Assembly: GCA_958295665.1 (NCBI GenBank)
Contig: OY282560.1
Coordinates: forward strand, 146,622,091 to 146,686,090
From: Tipula vernalis
Taxonomy: Eukaryota; Arthropoda; Insecta; Diptera; Tipulidae
Reading direction: 5' to 3'
DNA length: 64,000 nucleotides
Both the position numbers and the translations under genes were made by a program. Positions 45,818 to 56,225 of the stretch are shown here, piece after piece. Position 1 is the first letter of the stretch. Each line of letters starts with the position of its first letter. The notes under the pieces are model-generated. The model saw only the letters and a list, made by a program, of their open reading frames with translations, ran no database searches and was not told the origin of the DNA.

Positions 45818-46009
45818 AAAACACATCGAGTAGCGGCAGCGAGCTGCAAATTTAAATTTACGTAGATAGTCGTATGTTAAGCAAAAGTATAAGCAAATTT
45901 TTATAAAAGCATTTAAATTTTTGATAATTTTAATAGATAAATGTTGATTAAAAGAAAATCTATCACAAGTGGAATATGTGGGACATGTCACGCTGCTCTT
46001 GGTGTGTTT
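45818..46009. mobile_element. MITE copy 1 (ACACCGAGCAGCG ends)
   Basis: 192-bp unit with ends AAACACATCGAGTAGCGGCA and GACATGTCACGCTGCTCTTGG...TGTTT, imperfect terminal inverted repeats. Its whole interior is found inverted at 46844-47049 with about 90% identity by eye. No coding capacity. Confidence 0.75.
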
Positions 46010-46183
46010 CAGCCTTAATTTAGATGTTGTTGTGTTAGTTTTTTTTTTTGAATAAATGGTTGTAAATGCAAATAAAAATAAAAAAGAATTCATAATTACG
46101 ATAAATATGAATGTATTTTAGAAAAATTATTTTGTATTTTTTTGAATTATCTCTCAAAATGCATTATTGAATTTTGCTGTCAT

Positions 46184-46205
46184 ATAGTATACAACAAGAG
46201 CAGCG
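46184..46205 (+). repeat. Target-site duplication of the 631-bp insertion, left copy
   Basis: 22 bp starting ATAGTATACAACAAGAG; matches 46837-46858 with one mismatch. Confidence 0.88.
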
Positions 46206-46836
46206 GGGGCGAGTAGCAGGGACAGCAGAGACGCAACGATTTCAACAACAACGTCAAGCACCACAACCTACAGTTAGTACAAATTTAGATAGAACGAAAT
46301 CTCGCCCCCCCCCCCTCCCAACCGCCGATGGAAAAAATGGTGGAGGGAATAATAATAGTTGTTTACAGCTTTTCAGAAAAAAGAGTTTTCGGCACCAGGA
46401 AATTTATGTTGTCATTGTGTCTTCTTATAGGTTGGAGCAGTAGATGAACTTTAAATTGTATTGTCTTGTGCTAAATTAATTATAAATTACTAAAAAAAAA
46501 AAAATATATATTACTAACAAATTTACTAACTATCAACTACTTAGGTGTCTGCAACCGGGTTGAGTCTTTGTTGCTAACATTCTTTTCCCATCCCTCGATC
46601 TTGTTATATGTAAAAAGGTGTACGACGGCGGCCTGGCCAGGGGCGGATATCACAACTATTAGACTTATGTGGTTATCGATGTGGCGCCTTTCTTTACGGG
46701 ATGAATATTGGCTATGTTTGGCTTCATGAAGAATGGTGTCGTGTTGTGTAACATGGGTATAGTGGTGTGGTATTCGCATTTATAATACGGGATACTTGCT
46801 TAATGCTTGATCGTACATCTCAATCAATCAATCAAT
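46206..46836 (+). mobile_element. 631-bp retroposon carrying the RTE-like family 3' end
   Basis: Bounded by a 22-bp target duplication. The right part (46450-46836) has TTGTCTTGTGCTAAAT, CTGCAACCGGGTTGAGTCTT, GTGTACGACGG and GATCGTACATC, in the order seen at the 3' end of RTE-like copy A, and ends (CAAT)n. About 170 bp near 46635-46800 is absent from copy A. The left part (46206-46445) is GC-richer with a C-run and has an open plus-strand frame (AETQRFQQQRQAPQPTVSTN) without a recognised domain. I read it as a non-autonomous or 5'-truncated derivative mobilised by the RTE-like machinery. Confidence 0.75.
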
Positions 46837-46858
46837 ATAGTATACACCAAGAGCAGCG
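46837..46858 (+). repeat. Target-site duplication of the 631-bp insertion, right copy
   Basis: 22 bp, one mismatch to 46184-46205. It overlaps the left end of MITE copy 2. Confidence 0.88.
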
Positions 46859-47049
46859 CGACATGTCCCACATATTCCACTTGTGATAGATTTTCTTTTA
46901 ATCAACATTTATCTATTAAAATTATCAAAAATTTAAATGCTTTTATAAAAATTACTTATACTTTTGCTTAACATACGACTATCTATGAATACATAAGCAA
47001 ATTAACATATTTTTAAATTTGCTGCTCACTGTCGCTGCTCGGTGTGTTT
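46844..47049. mobile_element. MITE copy 2, inverted relative to copy 1
   Basis: Ends ACACCAAGAGCAGCGCGACA and TGTCGCTGCTCGGTGTGTTT form imperfect terminal inverted repeats, 206 bp apart. The interior is the reverse complement of 45818-46009. Confidence 0.78.
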
Positions 47050-47176
47050 CACACTTAATGCCCCAAACACATAGACGCCGTTCGAAGCGCCGCTGAAATT
47101 AAATTACATGTACATGGAGAGACCTCGATAAGATACTTATTGGAATAAGTTAGGTTCCACAAATAAGTATTCGCTT

Positions 47177-47517
47177 CAAATATTTTATTTATGTCTATTT
47201 TACACGTGAATTATAGCAAGAACTGAAGTATTCTAAATTTGTAACGTACATATGAGCTAGATTTTTTGGTAAGTATGAAATATTTTTGCAAAAAATGTGA
47301 TTTGTAGGTTATGTTGAGAAAGCACTTCGCTTTGTACTACTTTAAAATCTCGCAGTCGAGTGTGGAACGCATTGCCTTGGCTTTGTAGATAACTTCACTG
47401 CAATATATTTGGTTTTTTTTTAATTTTCACTTAAAAATAAATTATTTTTCAACAAATTGAATTTATTACTAGAAAATTAAACGGTATCAATCGAATAAAA
47501 CTAATTTACATAATTAA
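47177..47517. repeat. Left arm of a 1-kb palindrome
   Basis: 341 bp from CAAATATTTTATTTATGTC to TTTACATAATTAA, reverse complementary to 47842-48184 (343 bp) with roughly 93% identity by eye, including CACTTCGCTTTGTACTAC and GTGTGGAACGCATTGCCTTG. Confidence 0.92.
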
Positions 47518-47532
47518 CTACTTACTTTAGTC

Positions 47533-47633
47533 CCCTTCCGAAAGTTATACTTATTTGTGGAACCTAACTTGTTCAATGTAATTTCCTATGTAATAAGTTA
47601 GGTTTCACAAATAAGTATAACTTTCGGGAAGGG
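47533..47633. repeat. Hairpin element, copy 1
   Basis: Arms 47533-47570 (CCCTTCCGAAAGTTATACTT...) and 47595-47633 are reverse complements with one mismatch, loop 24 bases. The shared word AAGTTAGGTT.CACAAATAAG is also present singly near 47147-47170. Confidence 0.9.
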
Positions 47634-47636
47634 CCT

Positions 47637-47747
47637 AAGGCCCTTTTTCAATTATTTACTTATTTGGTGGAACCTAACTTAACACATAAGAAGTTACATT
47701 GAATAAGTTAGATTCCATCAAACAAGTAGATAATTGGAAAAGGGCCT
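47637..47747. repeat. Hairpin element, copy 2
   Basis: Arms 47637-47680 and 47705-47747 are imperfect reverse complements. The loop (ACATAAGAAGTTACATTGAA) is the inverse of the loop of copy 1, so the two hairpin elements are inverted copies lying 3 bp apart. Confidence 0.85.
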
Positions 47748-47777
47748 AAGTGTAGAATGCGTGTCGAGAAACCTGAA

Positions 47778-48291
47778 AGTACTTTTCATACCAGGCGCCC
47801 CGGCTTTGAGCTTCGTAAATAAAAATTTTTTATTTCGTTTTTTAATTATGTAAATTAGTTTTATTCGATTGATACCGTTTAATTTTATAGTAATAAATTC
47901 AATTTGTTGAAAAATAATTTATTTTTAGGTGATAATTTAAAAAAAACAAAATATATTACAATGAAGTTATCTACAAAGCCAAGGCAATGCGTTCCACACT
48001 CGACTGCTACATTTTAAAGTGTAGTACAAAGCGAAGTGCTTTGTCAACATAACCTACAAATCACATTTTTTGCACAAATTTTTCATACTTATTAAAAAAT
48101 CTAGCTCATATGTACGTTACAAATTTAGAATACTTCAGTTCTTGCTATAATTCACGTGTAAAATAGACATAAATAAAATATTTGATAGCAACCGAATGTT
48201 CAAAGCCAACGCCACCGGTATGAAAGGGTCTCAGCTTCGCATTTGTGGTAACTAAATATTTCGAGGCGAGGCGCCTGGTATGAAAAGTACT
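47778..48291. mobile_element. MITE-like element with 22-bp perfect terminal inverted repeats
   Basis: 47778-47799 (AGTACTTTTCATACCAGG...) and 48270-48291 are exact reverse complements. The 514-bp interior holds the whole right arm of the 1-kb palindrome. No ORF with a domain. Confidence 0.75.
47842..48184. repeat. Right arm of a 1-kb palindrome
   Basis: Reverse complement of 47177-47517; the 324-bp loop between contains the twin hairpins and the left end of the 47778-48291 element. Confidence 0.92.
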
Positions 48292-48388
48292 GAAGTCTTT
48301 TGGCATGCGCCTACCATCACACTTACGTTTTACCCTTTGTTGATGAAAATCGGAAATAAACTACAAAGAACAAACATAATTTTATATT

Positions 48389-49043
48389 TATACTGTATAT
48401 GCTGCGAGTCGAGTCGAGTTTAATCCTAGTTTAACTCTCACTATATACGGAGTCGAATTATTTTCTAACCAACTCTAGGTGTATATACTGCAGAGTTAAA
48501 CATATGCAGAGTTCAAATAGGATTGAAATTGAGTTAAGAAAAAATGGAACAAAATATCATTTCAGATGATCATAAGATTGATTATTTTCTTTGTTGATCG
48601 CCATATATATGTTATTGTCATTTTTCCAGCAATATTATGTCTAAAAAATTGTAATTTTCAATCAAACTCCATGAAAATTACGGGATAGACCACCAGAAAT
48701 GTTGGAGTAATTTTTTCGAAAAAATAAAAAACTCAATACCAAAACAAAAATTTATTATTAAAATTACTTAATTAAAATCTTAATAAATAAGATATTTAAA
48801 ATAAAATAATAAATTTAATTGAAAAAATTAAAACGAATATTTTTTAATATTGTTGCAAGAATTTTTCTTTAATTTTGTTGTTGTTTTTTTAACTCTACTC
48901 TATGCGTATATAGTGCAAATTTTAGAGTAGAGTTTAACTCGACTCTACAAATTATTAGATCGAGTCGAGTTTAACTCGACTCCGTATATAGTGAGAGTTA
49001 AACTCGGATTAAACTCGACTCGACTCGCAGCATATACAGTATA
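48389..49043. mobile_element. Foldback element 2 (GAGTCGAGT type)
   Basis: 655-bp element whose first about 68 bp (TATACTGTATATGCTGCGAG...) and last about 68 bp are reverse complements with a single mismatch. Many GAGTCGAGT/ACTCGACTC subrepeats lie inside the arms. It shares TATACTGCAGAGT and the ACTCGACTCCGTNTATAGTG block with foldback 1. No ORF. Confidence 0.88.
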
Positions 49044-49680
49044 ATTGTAAATGAGCCGCTTTGTTCAAAGGGTAATAATAACAACTAAACTCAAAAATCA
49101 AATGCCGCCTTACTTTGGTCACTTGAACAGTTATTGGTATAAAAATAAAAATGCAAATTACGCGCAAAATAAAAACCGAAAAAAATGTATTTTACTTTTA
49201 TCAGTTGACATTAAAAATTTAATAAAAAAACAAAAAAAAAATTCAAAATTATTTGTAGAATAATTATATACCAAAAAAAAAATTGGTTTGAAACTATTCA
49301 TTATGGAATGAAAATACACGGCATTGTTGTTGAAAAATTCCCAAAGTAAGACTACAAGTATGACAAATTCACAGCTAAAGACTTTTAAATGTATGTTTAA
49401 TGTAATCAATGGATGCTAATTATTTGCCGCCGAACAAAAAATGATATTTTCACTGTAAAAAGAAAATGAATGTAGGAATTACTCCAGTCTAACAAATAAA
49501 GCAAACATAAAATTTCATTGCACATTTAAAAAAGTTTCATTTCAATAACAAAATGAAGAAAGATATTCGAAAATTTAAAATAACCAATTTTAGACAACGC
49601 AAAACGAGGGTGTATTACTTAATTTTTTCGAAAACCTCATAAAATTTTCTTTACAAAAAAAGAAAAAAAATTGTATGCCC
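49044..49680. other. AT-rich spacer
   Basis: No domain in any frame; long A-runs near 49210-49240 and 49640-49670. Confidence 0.5.
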
Positions 49681-49689
49681 ATAAATTTG

Positions 49690-50038
49690 CCCTATATTAA
49701 TTTGTTGGCATAAATTAATTTTGATGATAATTTTTGTTCCCACTTTATTTTATTTGGTTCCTTAAAGAACATTTTTTGTATAGACATTTGTAATCAGCCA
49801 AATATTTTACTTGATACCTATTTATTATTTTTGTTTCTAATGGTTGACTCTCAAAACCTTTAATTCGATGCCCCAAAAATAATTTTTTGTGTTCCCTTCA
49901 AAAAATACCAAAAAATAATAAATGTTGCCAAATTATTATATATTGTTCCAAAAAATTAATTTTATGATGCCAAGAAATTTTTTTTTGTTGCTTATAAATT
50001 TGTGCCACTTTATTAATTTTTTGTATCTCAAATATTAA
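49690..50038. repeat. Low-complexity block related in inverse to 44285-44625
   Basis: Words GTTGCCAAATTATTATATAT, TTGTTCCAAAAAATTAATTT and GATGCCAAGAAA are inverse forms of GGCAACAAATATAATATT, TTGGAACAAAAC and GGCATCAAAA in the 109-bp repeats, but no strict period is kept. Confidence 0.45.
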
Positions 50039-50464
50039 TTATTTGTGTGCCGCTTTATTGCCAGCCATATTAAACAACCAGTTCTTCATTTGATTTAAAA
50101 ATTTGGACGTAACAGTAATTTCTCTGATGTTTATAGGCAACTTATTAAAAATTACTGGTGCTGCAGATATATAAAATTTTCTGAAATATTCTTTCTTGAG
50201 AATGGGATATTCACAATTATTCAAAGTCCTTAAGTTATATCTGGTAGGTACTAATAACGGTAAAATCTTTAGTGATTTAAATAAAGGCAAAGCAGATGTT
50301 AAACGCGGCTTCTTTAAAATTATGCGAATGGATGCGTTTTGCACAACTAGCAGCGGTTGAAGAGATGTCGAATAAACACCACCCCAAATAATTAAAGCAT
50401 ATTGTAGTTTGGACTGAATTAGGCTGTAGTAAAATTGTAGTAGAACTGACACGAAACAAAGCAT
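50039..50464 (-). pseudogene. CR1/Jockey-like LINE: ORF2 C-terminus
   Basis: A 141-codon minus-strand frame reading FYYSLIQSKLQYALIIWGGV, QPLLVVQNASIRIILKKPR, then LFKSLKILPLLVPTRYNLRT and FNKLPINIREITVTSKF. The pattern YYSLI.S.L.Y....WG...........Q....R.I is the post-RT region of CR1/Jockey-group LINEs. The catalytic RT core is not found upstream, so this may be the severed 3' end of the element whose ORF1 and EN lie at 53215-54905. Confidence 0.8.
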
Positions 50465-50489
50465 GCGAAGAATATACTGTGAGCGTCAA

Positions 50490-53214
50490 AAAAAAGTGTA
50501 CACCTCAATGTTACACTATATATTATTCTTCAATTTTTAAAACTGGGACATATATTTAACTGGTACTTCGCAGGGATGAAATTGACTTAAATTCCAAAGT
50601 ACTAAAATGTTAAGCAACAGAGGACTAAATTGGGCTTTAAGGCACTTTTTAATTTTTTGGTGTGTTTACATATCGTCGGCTCAGAATTATCCTTGTCCTT
50701 ATATGTGTTTTGCAGAAGTTTAGCTGGAAAGTTGAAGATGTTTCTGAGCGATTTATTTACTAAATTTTGGTTTCCAAATAGATTTGTTAGGAGAAAGCTT
50801 AATTACGAAGTACAATGCTTCAAACTCAGAAAGCATTTTAATTATTTAAGTTTCAAATTTAACAGTTTTGTCTATGTCCAGTTTTGAACTAACTTTTCTT
50901 AAAAGGCTTAGATATGTCCATGACAATTTTGCCTATATCCTCGATTTTTGGAAATACAAATTTTTTTAGCATAAATAAAAATATTACAAATTCATTGCAT
51001 AAAAAAATACAATCACATTACAGTTAAATTACAATTTTTTTTAATTTTAATTAATTAATTAATTCGTGTAATAACTTCATGATTAAAAATTATTGTTAAA
51101 TTAATTGACAAAATTTAAGACTCTTTTATTTTTAGTTGGTTCTTCACTCTGAACTGAAGAGTGAAACATGCCATAGGATAGGACAATGAACGACCATTCC
51201 AGATTTCAATTATATTCTTGTAAAACAAAACTTTTGTCTTCCCTCTGGTAATTAGACATAGTCTTTTAGCAGGCTCATAAGAAATATAAAAATTTATTTT
51301 TAAAATTTCTTTCCAAACGCTAAGCGCAGAGTCAATATCTTGTGTATTATGTGGCTCCCTTCCGAAAATTTTTGTTCAATCCAAAAAATAATGATTTGTA
51401 CGAAGGGAGTAAGGTGAATACCTTCGCGGCCACACACAGATTCATACCTAAAAATGTGAAAGTTATTACCTATTTCAAATGAAATGTTTAACTTATAATA
51501 TTAATACGTACAAAATTGCATTTAAAACTTCTTTATCACCATGAACCTTTCCCGTTAAATTATATATGCAAAATGTATAAAAGATGTTCAAATTGTTAGC
51601 TTTGAGGTGTTGGAAGGCATTTTGCATATCAAAGTTGAAAATTCTAAACAGTTTGCCTTAGGTAAGTTTTATTTAGAATACTATATGTGCCTCGTACTCG
51701 TTCTTTGCTCTACGGACGCAATCAATACCATCATTCGTTTGAATGCCTCGCATTTATCGCACAGATCTTTTTAGGACGATGGAACCTCAAATTAAATTGT
51801 TTGTTGAACGTATCTTTGTATTTCAGAGTTGAAACATCTTGCTGATGTTGAGGAAGCATCCCTCAAGGATACTGCAAAACTCAAGGATATAGACAAAAAA
51901 ATAGAACTGAAGAAAAAATTAGCGGATATAGATCAAATCGCACGGATATATGTAGATAAAACCACATCTAACAAAATTAAATCAAAATTTGTTTACAGCT
52001 TTGCTTTGGAGGTAGACAAAAAACGAATCTCAAGGATACAGACAAAGTAAAACAATACGATAGTAAACATTTGTGGAAATAGACAATTTAAAAAAAAAAA
52101 TATCTCAGAAACCATGGAAAATTTGGATCCCTTATGGTCGTTTTACCCTAGCTGCATATCTGTGCTCATAAAACAAAGGGTAGAACTCGAAAATTCACAT
52201 TTTTCAGGAAATCGTTTTTAAAACTAGGAATCATTGAAAATCGTAATAACGGTTATTTGTAGTTGCCGAAATATCACGAAAAATTGATACTATACATATG
52301 AAATTGAATATGGAGAATTCGAATTTTAGATAATTTGTAAAAGGGCACACCTCGACTTGGGCCCCTTTGTTTTGTGACCACAGATATATAACTCAAGTTT
52401 ACCAAAAATTGGACATAAACAACAATAATTCTAAGATGACGATATTTCAATAACATTACGACTTTTCACTTTTATTTATGTCACTCAAAGTAACAAAAAG
52501 ATATTTAAACATTTTATCTTTTTAGTAGGATTCAATTAAAAGGTTAAATGCTGATTTTGTGAAGCATTACATATAGGTATTCTGTTGCTAAATTGACCAG
52601 AACTTCGAAGTCGGCACGATAATTTGTTTAGAACTCGGGCTATTCAAATCAAGCAAGGAATTTTTTTTTTTTGTTTTTTAAATTTAAAACTCACGTATAT
52701 AAAATATTTTTGCCTATTCATAATATTAGTGTGACGTTCAATCAAATTAAATTTAATTAAATCTGAAAATTACTTCAAAATTAGAGAAAACCAAATTCGC
52801 TTGTATTCGCTCACATTTTATATTTGAATTTCGATTTTCTCAAACTTGGAAGTACTATATAAAATTGTTTTTTGTATCATAATTTTATAGAAAAATGTTC
52901 ACTCGCATTTAGAATTCGCGCTTGGTGTTGTGATTAAAATTTAAAGAAAGGATGAAATTAGCTAACTAAACCAAAAATTTTTTACATATCCATTTTAGTT
53001 ATTTATAAGAAATAAAATATATATTTCCCTCCCACTGAACGGAATACCGTCACACGTTACAATTACAAGAACAAGACCATCCTTGCCCACCAAAATTACA
53101 AGGAAAAAGGGTTATTACGTTTGTTGGTCGTCGGTATTCGGTTGTCTCGGCGGTTACAAATTTAGAAATTCGAAAATCTCATTAGTATCGTCTAGCAACA
53201 TTAATAAATGTATT
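50490..53214. other. AT-rich DNA in the place of the expected RT core
   Basis: No RT motif in any frame. Minus-strand reading near 51180-51370 gives DIDSALSVWKEILKINFYIS and YEPAKRLCLITRGKTKVLFY, a readable stretch that I cannot assign. A Lys-rich plus-strand frame at 51829-52050 has no recognised domain. The rest is featureless. Confidence 0.5.
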
Positions 53215-54024
53215 TTATTTAATATAATTAATATTTTTAATTGTACGCGTCTCATTGGAATTTTTGATATTGTTCGAAAACATATCAATTTTTATTGAAA
53301 TTAAATTATGGTCGGATAGGTGTAAGTCACAAACCTCAGCTTTAAGATATAATTTTGATAGAGGTTTCATTCTAACAAAAATATGGTCAATACAAGTAGC
53401 TGTCAGTTTAATTATTAGAGTAGCCTCATTTATTAGAGAGTTTAAACCAAAGCTGGACATCATTGATAAATATTGATTAACATCATTAAATTCCGAAATA
53501 GACTTTAAAATGTTTATGTTAAAGTCGCCCAGTATAAATAAATTTTTTGAGTTAATAACACTTAAATAGTTTGAGAACTCCATAATAAAATCACTGATTG
53601 AGTGGAAATTAAAACGGTATACGCAAACCACACAGATTATTTCAGAATTTAAACTGAAGTTTAATTGCAAAATATCAGCCGTAACCAAATTTTTAACTAT
53701 AGACTTTAAAGGAAAACCTTCATTCACATAAGCAACTATATCACCAGCTGAATAATTGTTGTTACAACCATCAACTATTTCAAAATTATTAAGTTTATAA
53801 GAATTTACCTCATCACTTGTTATCCAAATTTCGGAGAAGAATAAAATATCAGATAAAATTTTGTATGACGCAAAATGAGAAAAAATAGAATCAATGTTTT
53901 TACGAAGACCACGCGCATTTTGATGTATGATCCAAAAGGAATTTTTATTATCAGAGCTAGATGATGATGCTGGATTTACAAATGAACATGCTTGACCTTG
54001 TGCTAAATTAGTTACATTGATCAT
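53215..54024 (-). pseudogene. CR1/Jockey-like LINE: ORF2 endonuclease
   Basis: 269-codon minus-strand frame opening MINVTNLAQG. It shows WIIHQNARGLRKNIDSIFSH (EN start, Asn), ILFFSEIWITSDE (catalytic Glu), NLFILGDFNINIL (Asp/Asn), ATCIDHIFVR and LHLSDHNLISI (catalytic Asp-His). All expected EN motifs are present and uninterrupted, unlike the rest of this LINE. The frame runs on about 30 codons past EN and stops with no RT following, so the polyprotein is truncated. Confidence 0.85.
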
Positions 54025-54030
54025 TAAAAT

Positions 54031-54905
54031 TAAGTGTTATTCATGTCACTTATAACAATCACATCACCTCAATCCATTTTCCTTACTAATATTCTTGAGT
54101 TTCAGATCCAAAGATATTTATATCTCTTTTCTTCTTTAACCGTTTTAGCACGTAGGAATAGTTGTCTTCTGTAAAAATTTAAGCTTTCATTTACATAAAT
54201 CAAGTTAGAATTTAAACCACAACTTGCAGCCGCTAAGTGTTTGTTCTTCCTCTTTGCTTCAAGAATTTTTTGTTTCACCTGACGGCGGCAAAATTTGACA
54301 CAAATAACATTAGATGGCTTTCCATTTGACGTCTTCCTTCTATAAGCATAGACGATTTCGGGTTCACTAATCGCTAGATCCAGTCCTTTGTTGGTAATGT
54401 TCAAAATGGTTTCATTTAAATTCTCATTTACAGATGATGGAACTCCAACTATTTCAATTGAATTCTCGTATTGTTGTTGCTCTAAAAATTCTATCATTTT
54501 TTCCATTTTTTGCATTCAGTTTTCAGGAAACTATTTTCAGCAGCTAGACTTTCTATTCGCTCCAAAGTCTTTTCCCAAGTTTGGAATTTATCCTCCAATT
54601 TCTTGTGATTATCTACTGAGCATTGTTGCAGTTGAGTAATCTCCTGCAACACTTTGATAAGAGCGCCATTTGCATACTCATAAATAGCATTAGATGTGCT
54701 TACGGCCCGTAGAGACGCTAACCTGTCATCACTATTTTTGGATGATTTAGCTTTCTGTAAGCAGCTTAAACAGTTCCAAGATTTTTTCTCTATCCGAATA
54801 AATTCAACATCCGCTTCGTTTAATGAAAAACAAGACGGATGAAAGATATTCCTGCAGATCTTTGAATTGCCTTTGAATTTTTACCTTGCATTTAATACAC
54901 GACAT
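54031..54905 (-). pseudogene. CR1/Jockey-like LINE: ORF1 (zinc finger, coiled coil, RRM-like)
   Basis: It starts MSCIKCK at 54905, then in another frame ICRNIFHPSCFSLNEADV and SWNCLSCLQKAKSS, a PHD-like C..C/C.(I)FH..C/C..C finger. A coiled coil follows (QEITQLQQCSVDNHKKLEDK, then TWEKTLERIESLAAENSFLK). Frame 54515-54102 continues with QQYENSIEIVGVPSSVNENL (RRM-like start) and NLIYVNESLNFYRRQLFLRA, and after a stop RILVRKM. This domain order is typical of CR1-group ORF1 proteins, which bind RNA. At least two frameshifts and two stops are seen. Confidence 0.75.
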
Positions 54906-55104
54906 AATAATGTTGTAAATACAGTTTATTGCACTTCAATGAAATTTATTATTTTGCTGTTCAATTATTGCACTATATGTGTTAGTAAATGAAAATGATG
55001 ATATAAACTTTTTTATTTTACAATTTTGTTTAATGACAATTAAAAATAAATACTTCACAAAATTTTGTCCACGACACAAATTAAATGTTCACAAAAATAT
55101 TTTC

Positions 55105-55500
55105 ACACTCGTTACGGGATGCATTTGTTGATCGTCGTCACATTGTTGTAATAGAATTGCTCCAATTCCAAGTTTGGTCGCATCAGTATGTAATTCAGTT
55201 TGCGCCTTCAGCGAGTATAAGCATCGCCGAATACGAACGCCACTTCTTTCCTCAGTAAATCCGTCAGGGGTCGCGCTATAATAGCATAACTCTCCACAAA
55301 CTTCCGAAAATATCCAGACAATCTTAGAAATCTTTGTATTTGTTTGATGCTATCCGGCTCTGGAAACTTAGCAATGGCTAATGACTCAGATTTTGTTGGG
55401 CGAATCTGCCCGTGTTCGATCTCGTAGCCAAAGAATTCGATTTGTTTTCTTAAAAATTGGCACTTAGTCCATTTTATGACCGATTCATTCAGTCCGATTC
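55105..55500 (-). pseudogene. gypsy RT connection and RNase H start
   Basis: Minus-strand reading gives KCQFLRKQIEFFGYEIEHGQ, IRPTKSESLAIAKFPEPDS, then FLRLSGYFRKFVESYAIIAR and PLTDLLRK. After that TELHTDATKLGIGAILLQ is the RNase H active-site start (Asp). The F.GL..YYRKF....AP.T.LL block is diagnostic for gypsy RT-RNase H. Scattered stops occur. Confidence 0.8.
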
Positions 55501-55985
55501 TGCTACGCTTATAACTTTCTCCAATTTCTCTAAAGCGTCTTTTTCGATTTTTTTTGCTGGTATCACAAGATCATCAATGTATGTACATGCAGACCACTCC
55601 TTCGACACATAAACTCTGGAACACGTTGTTAATGTGGCGCACAAACACTGAAAGACTATTGCATAATCCGAATGGTACCCGAAGAAACTCATACAAACCA
55701 AAGGGTGTGATAAACGCAGTATTCTTTATCGAGCTTTCTTCAACGCGAACGTGTTAAAATCCATTGCGTAAATCGAGCGTGAAAAAATACTCGGAATCCT
55801 GAAGTTTATCTATTTGATCGTCGATCAAAGGCATCGGAAAACGATCTTTACATATGATGTCGTTTATTTTTCTATAGTCCACGCACAACCCTTTGGTCCC
55901 ATCCTTTTTGTCTGCCAACACAATGGGACTCGCATATTCGGATGTGCTGGTACGGACAATACCTTCCACTAACCATTCGTTTACT
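55500..55985 (-). pseudogene. gypsy reverse transcriptase core
   Basis: Frame 55969-55754: MEGIVRTSTSEYASPIVLAD, then LCVDYRKINDIICKDRFPMP and YFFTLDLRNGF (motif A Asp) to a stop where H is expected. The region then reads ITPFGLYEFLRVPFGL in another frame, and frame 55701-55489 ends with CTYIDDLVIPAKKIEKDAL (motif C, both Asps). The motif order is normal but at least one stop and one frameshift split it. Confidence 0.85.
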
Positions 55986-56089
55986 TGTTTTCTGACGATA
56001 TCGGTTTCCAGCTGAGAAAGTCGCCTCGGCCTTTGAGCAATTGCCTTCTCATCTAGTACAACTATTTGTATTTTTATATTTATTGCATT

Positions 56090-56225
56090 TTAATCACCTG
56101 TACCATTAAATGATATTCGGTTATCCCTTAGATTTTCAACGCCAACATTTTGGAATTTTTTAAGTGACATGAGATTAATATCGCTGCCACTGTCAACTAA
56201 TGCGTAGATTTCTTTCCAGAAACAA
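56090..56225 (-). pseudogene. gypsy aspartic protease
   Basis: Minus-strand IYALVDSGSDINLMSLKKF contains the intact D-S-G active site, followed by GVENLRDNRISFNGTGD and a TAA. Only the N-terminal half of the protease is recognisable. Confidence 0.7.

Noticed and set aside
51829..52050. Lys/Asp-rich plus-strand frame of 73 codons
   Set aside because: No domain, no supporting context, and composition expected from A-rich DNA.
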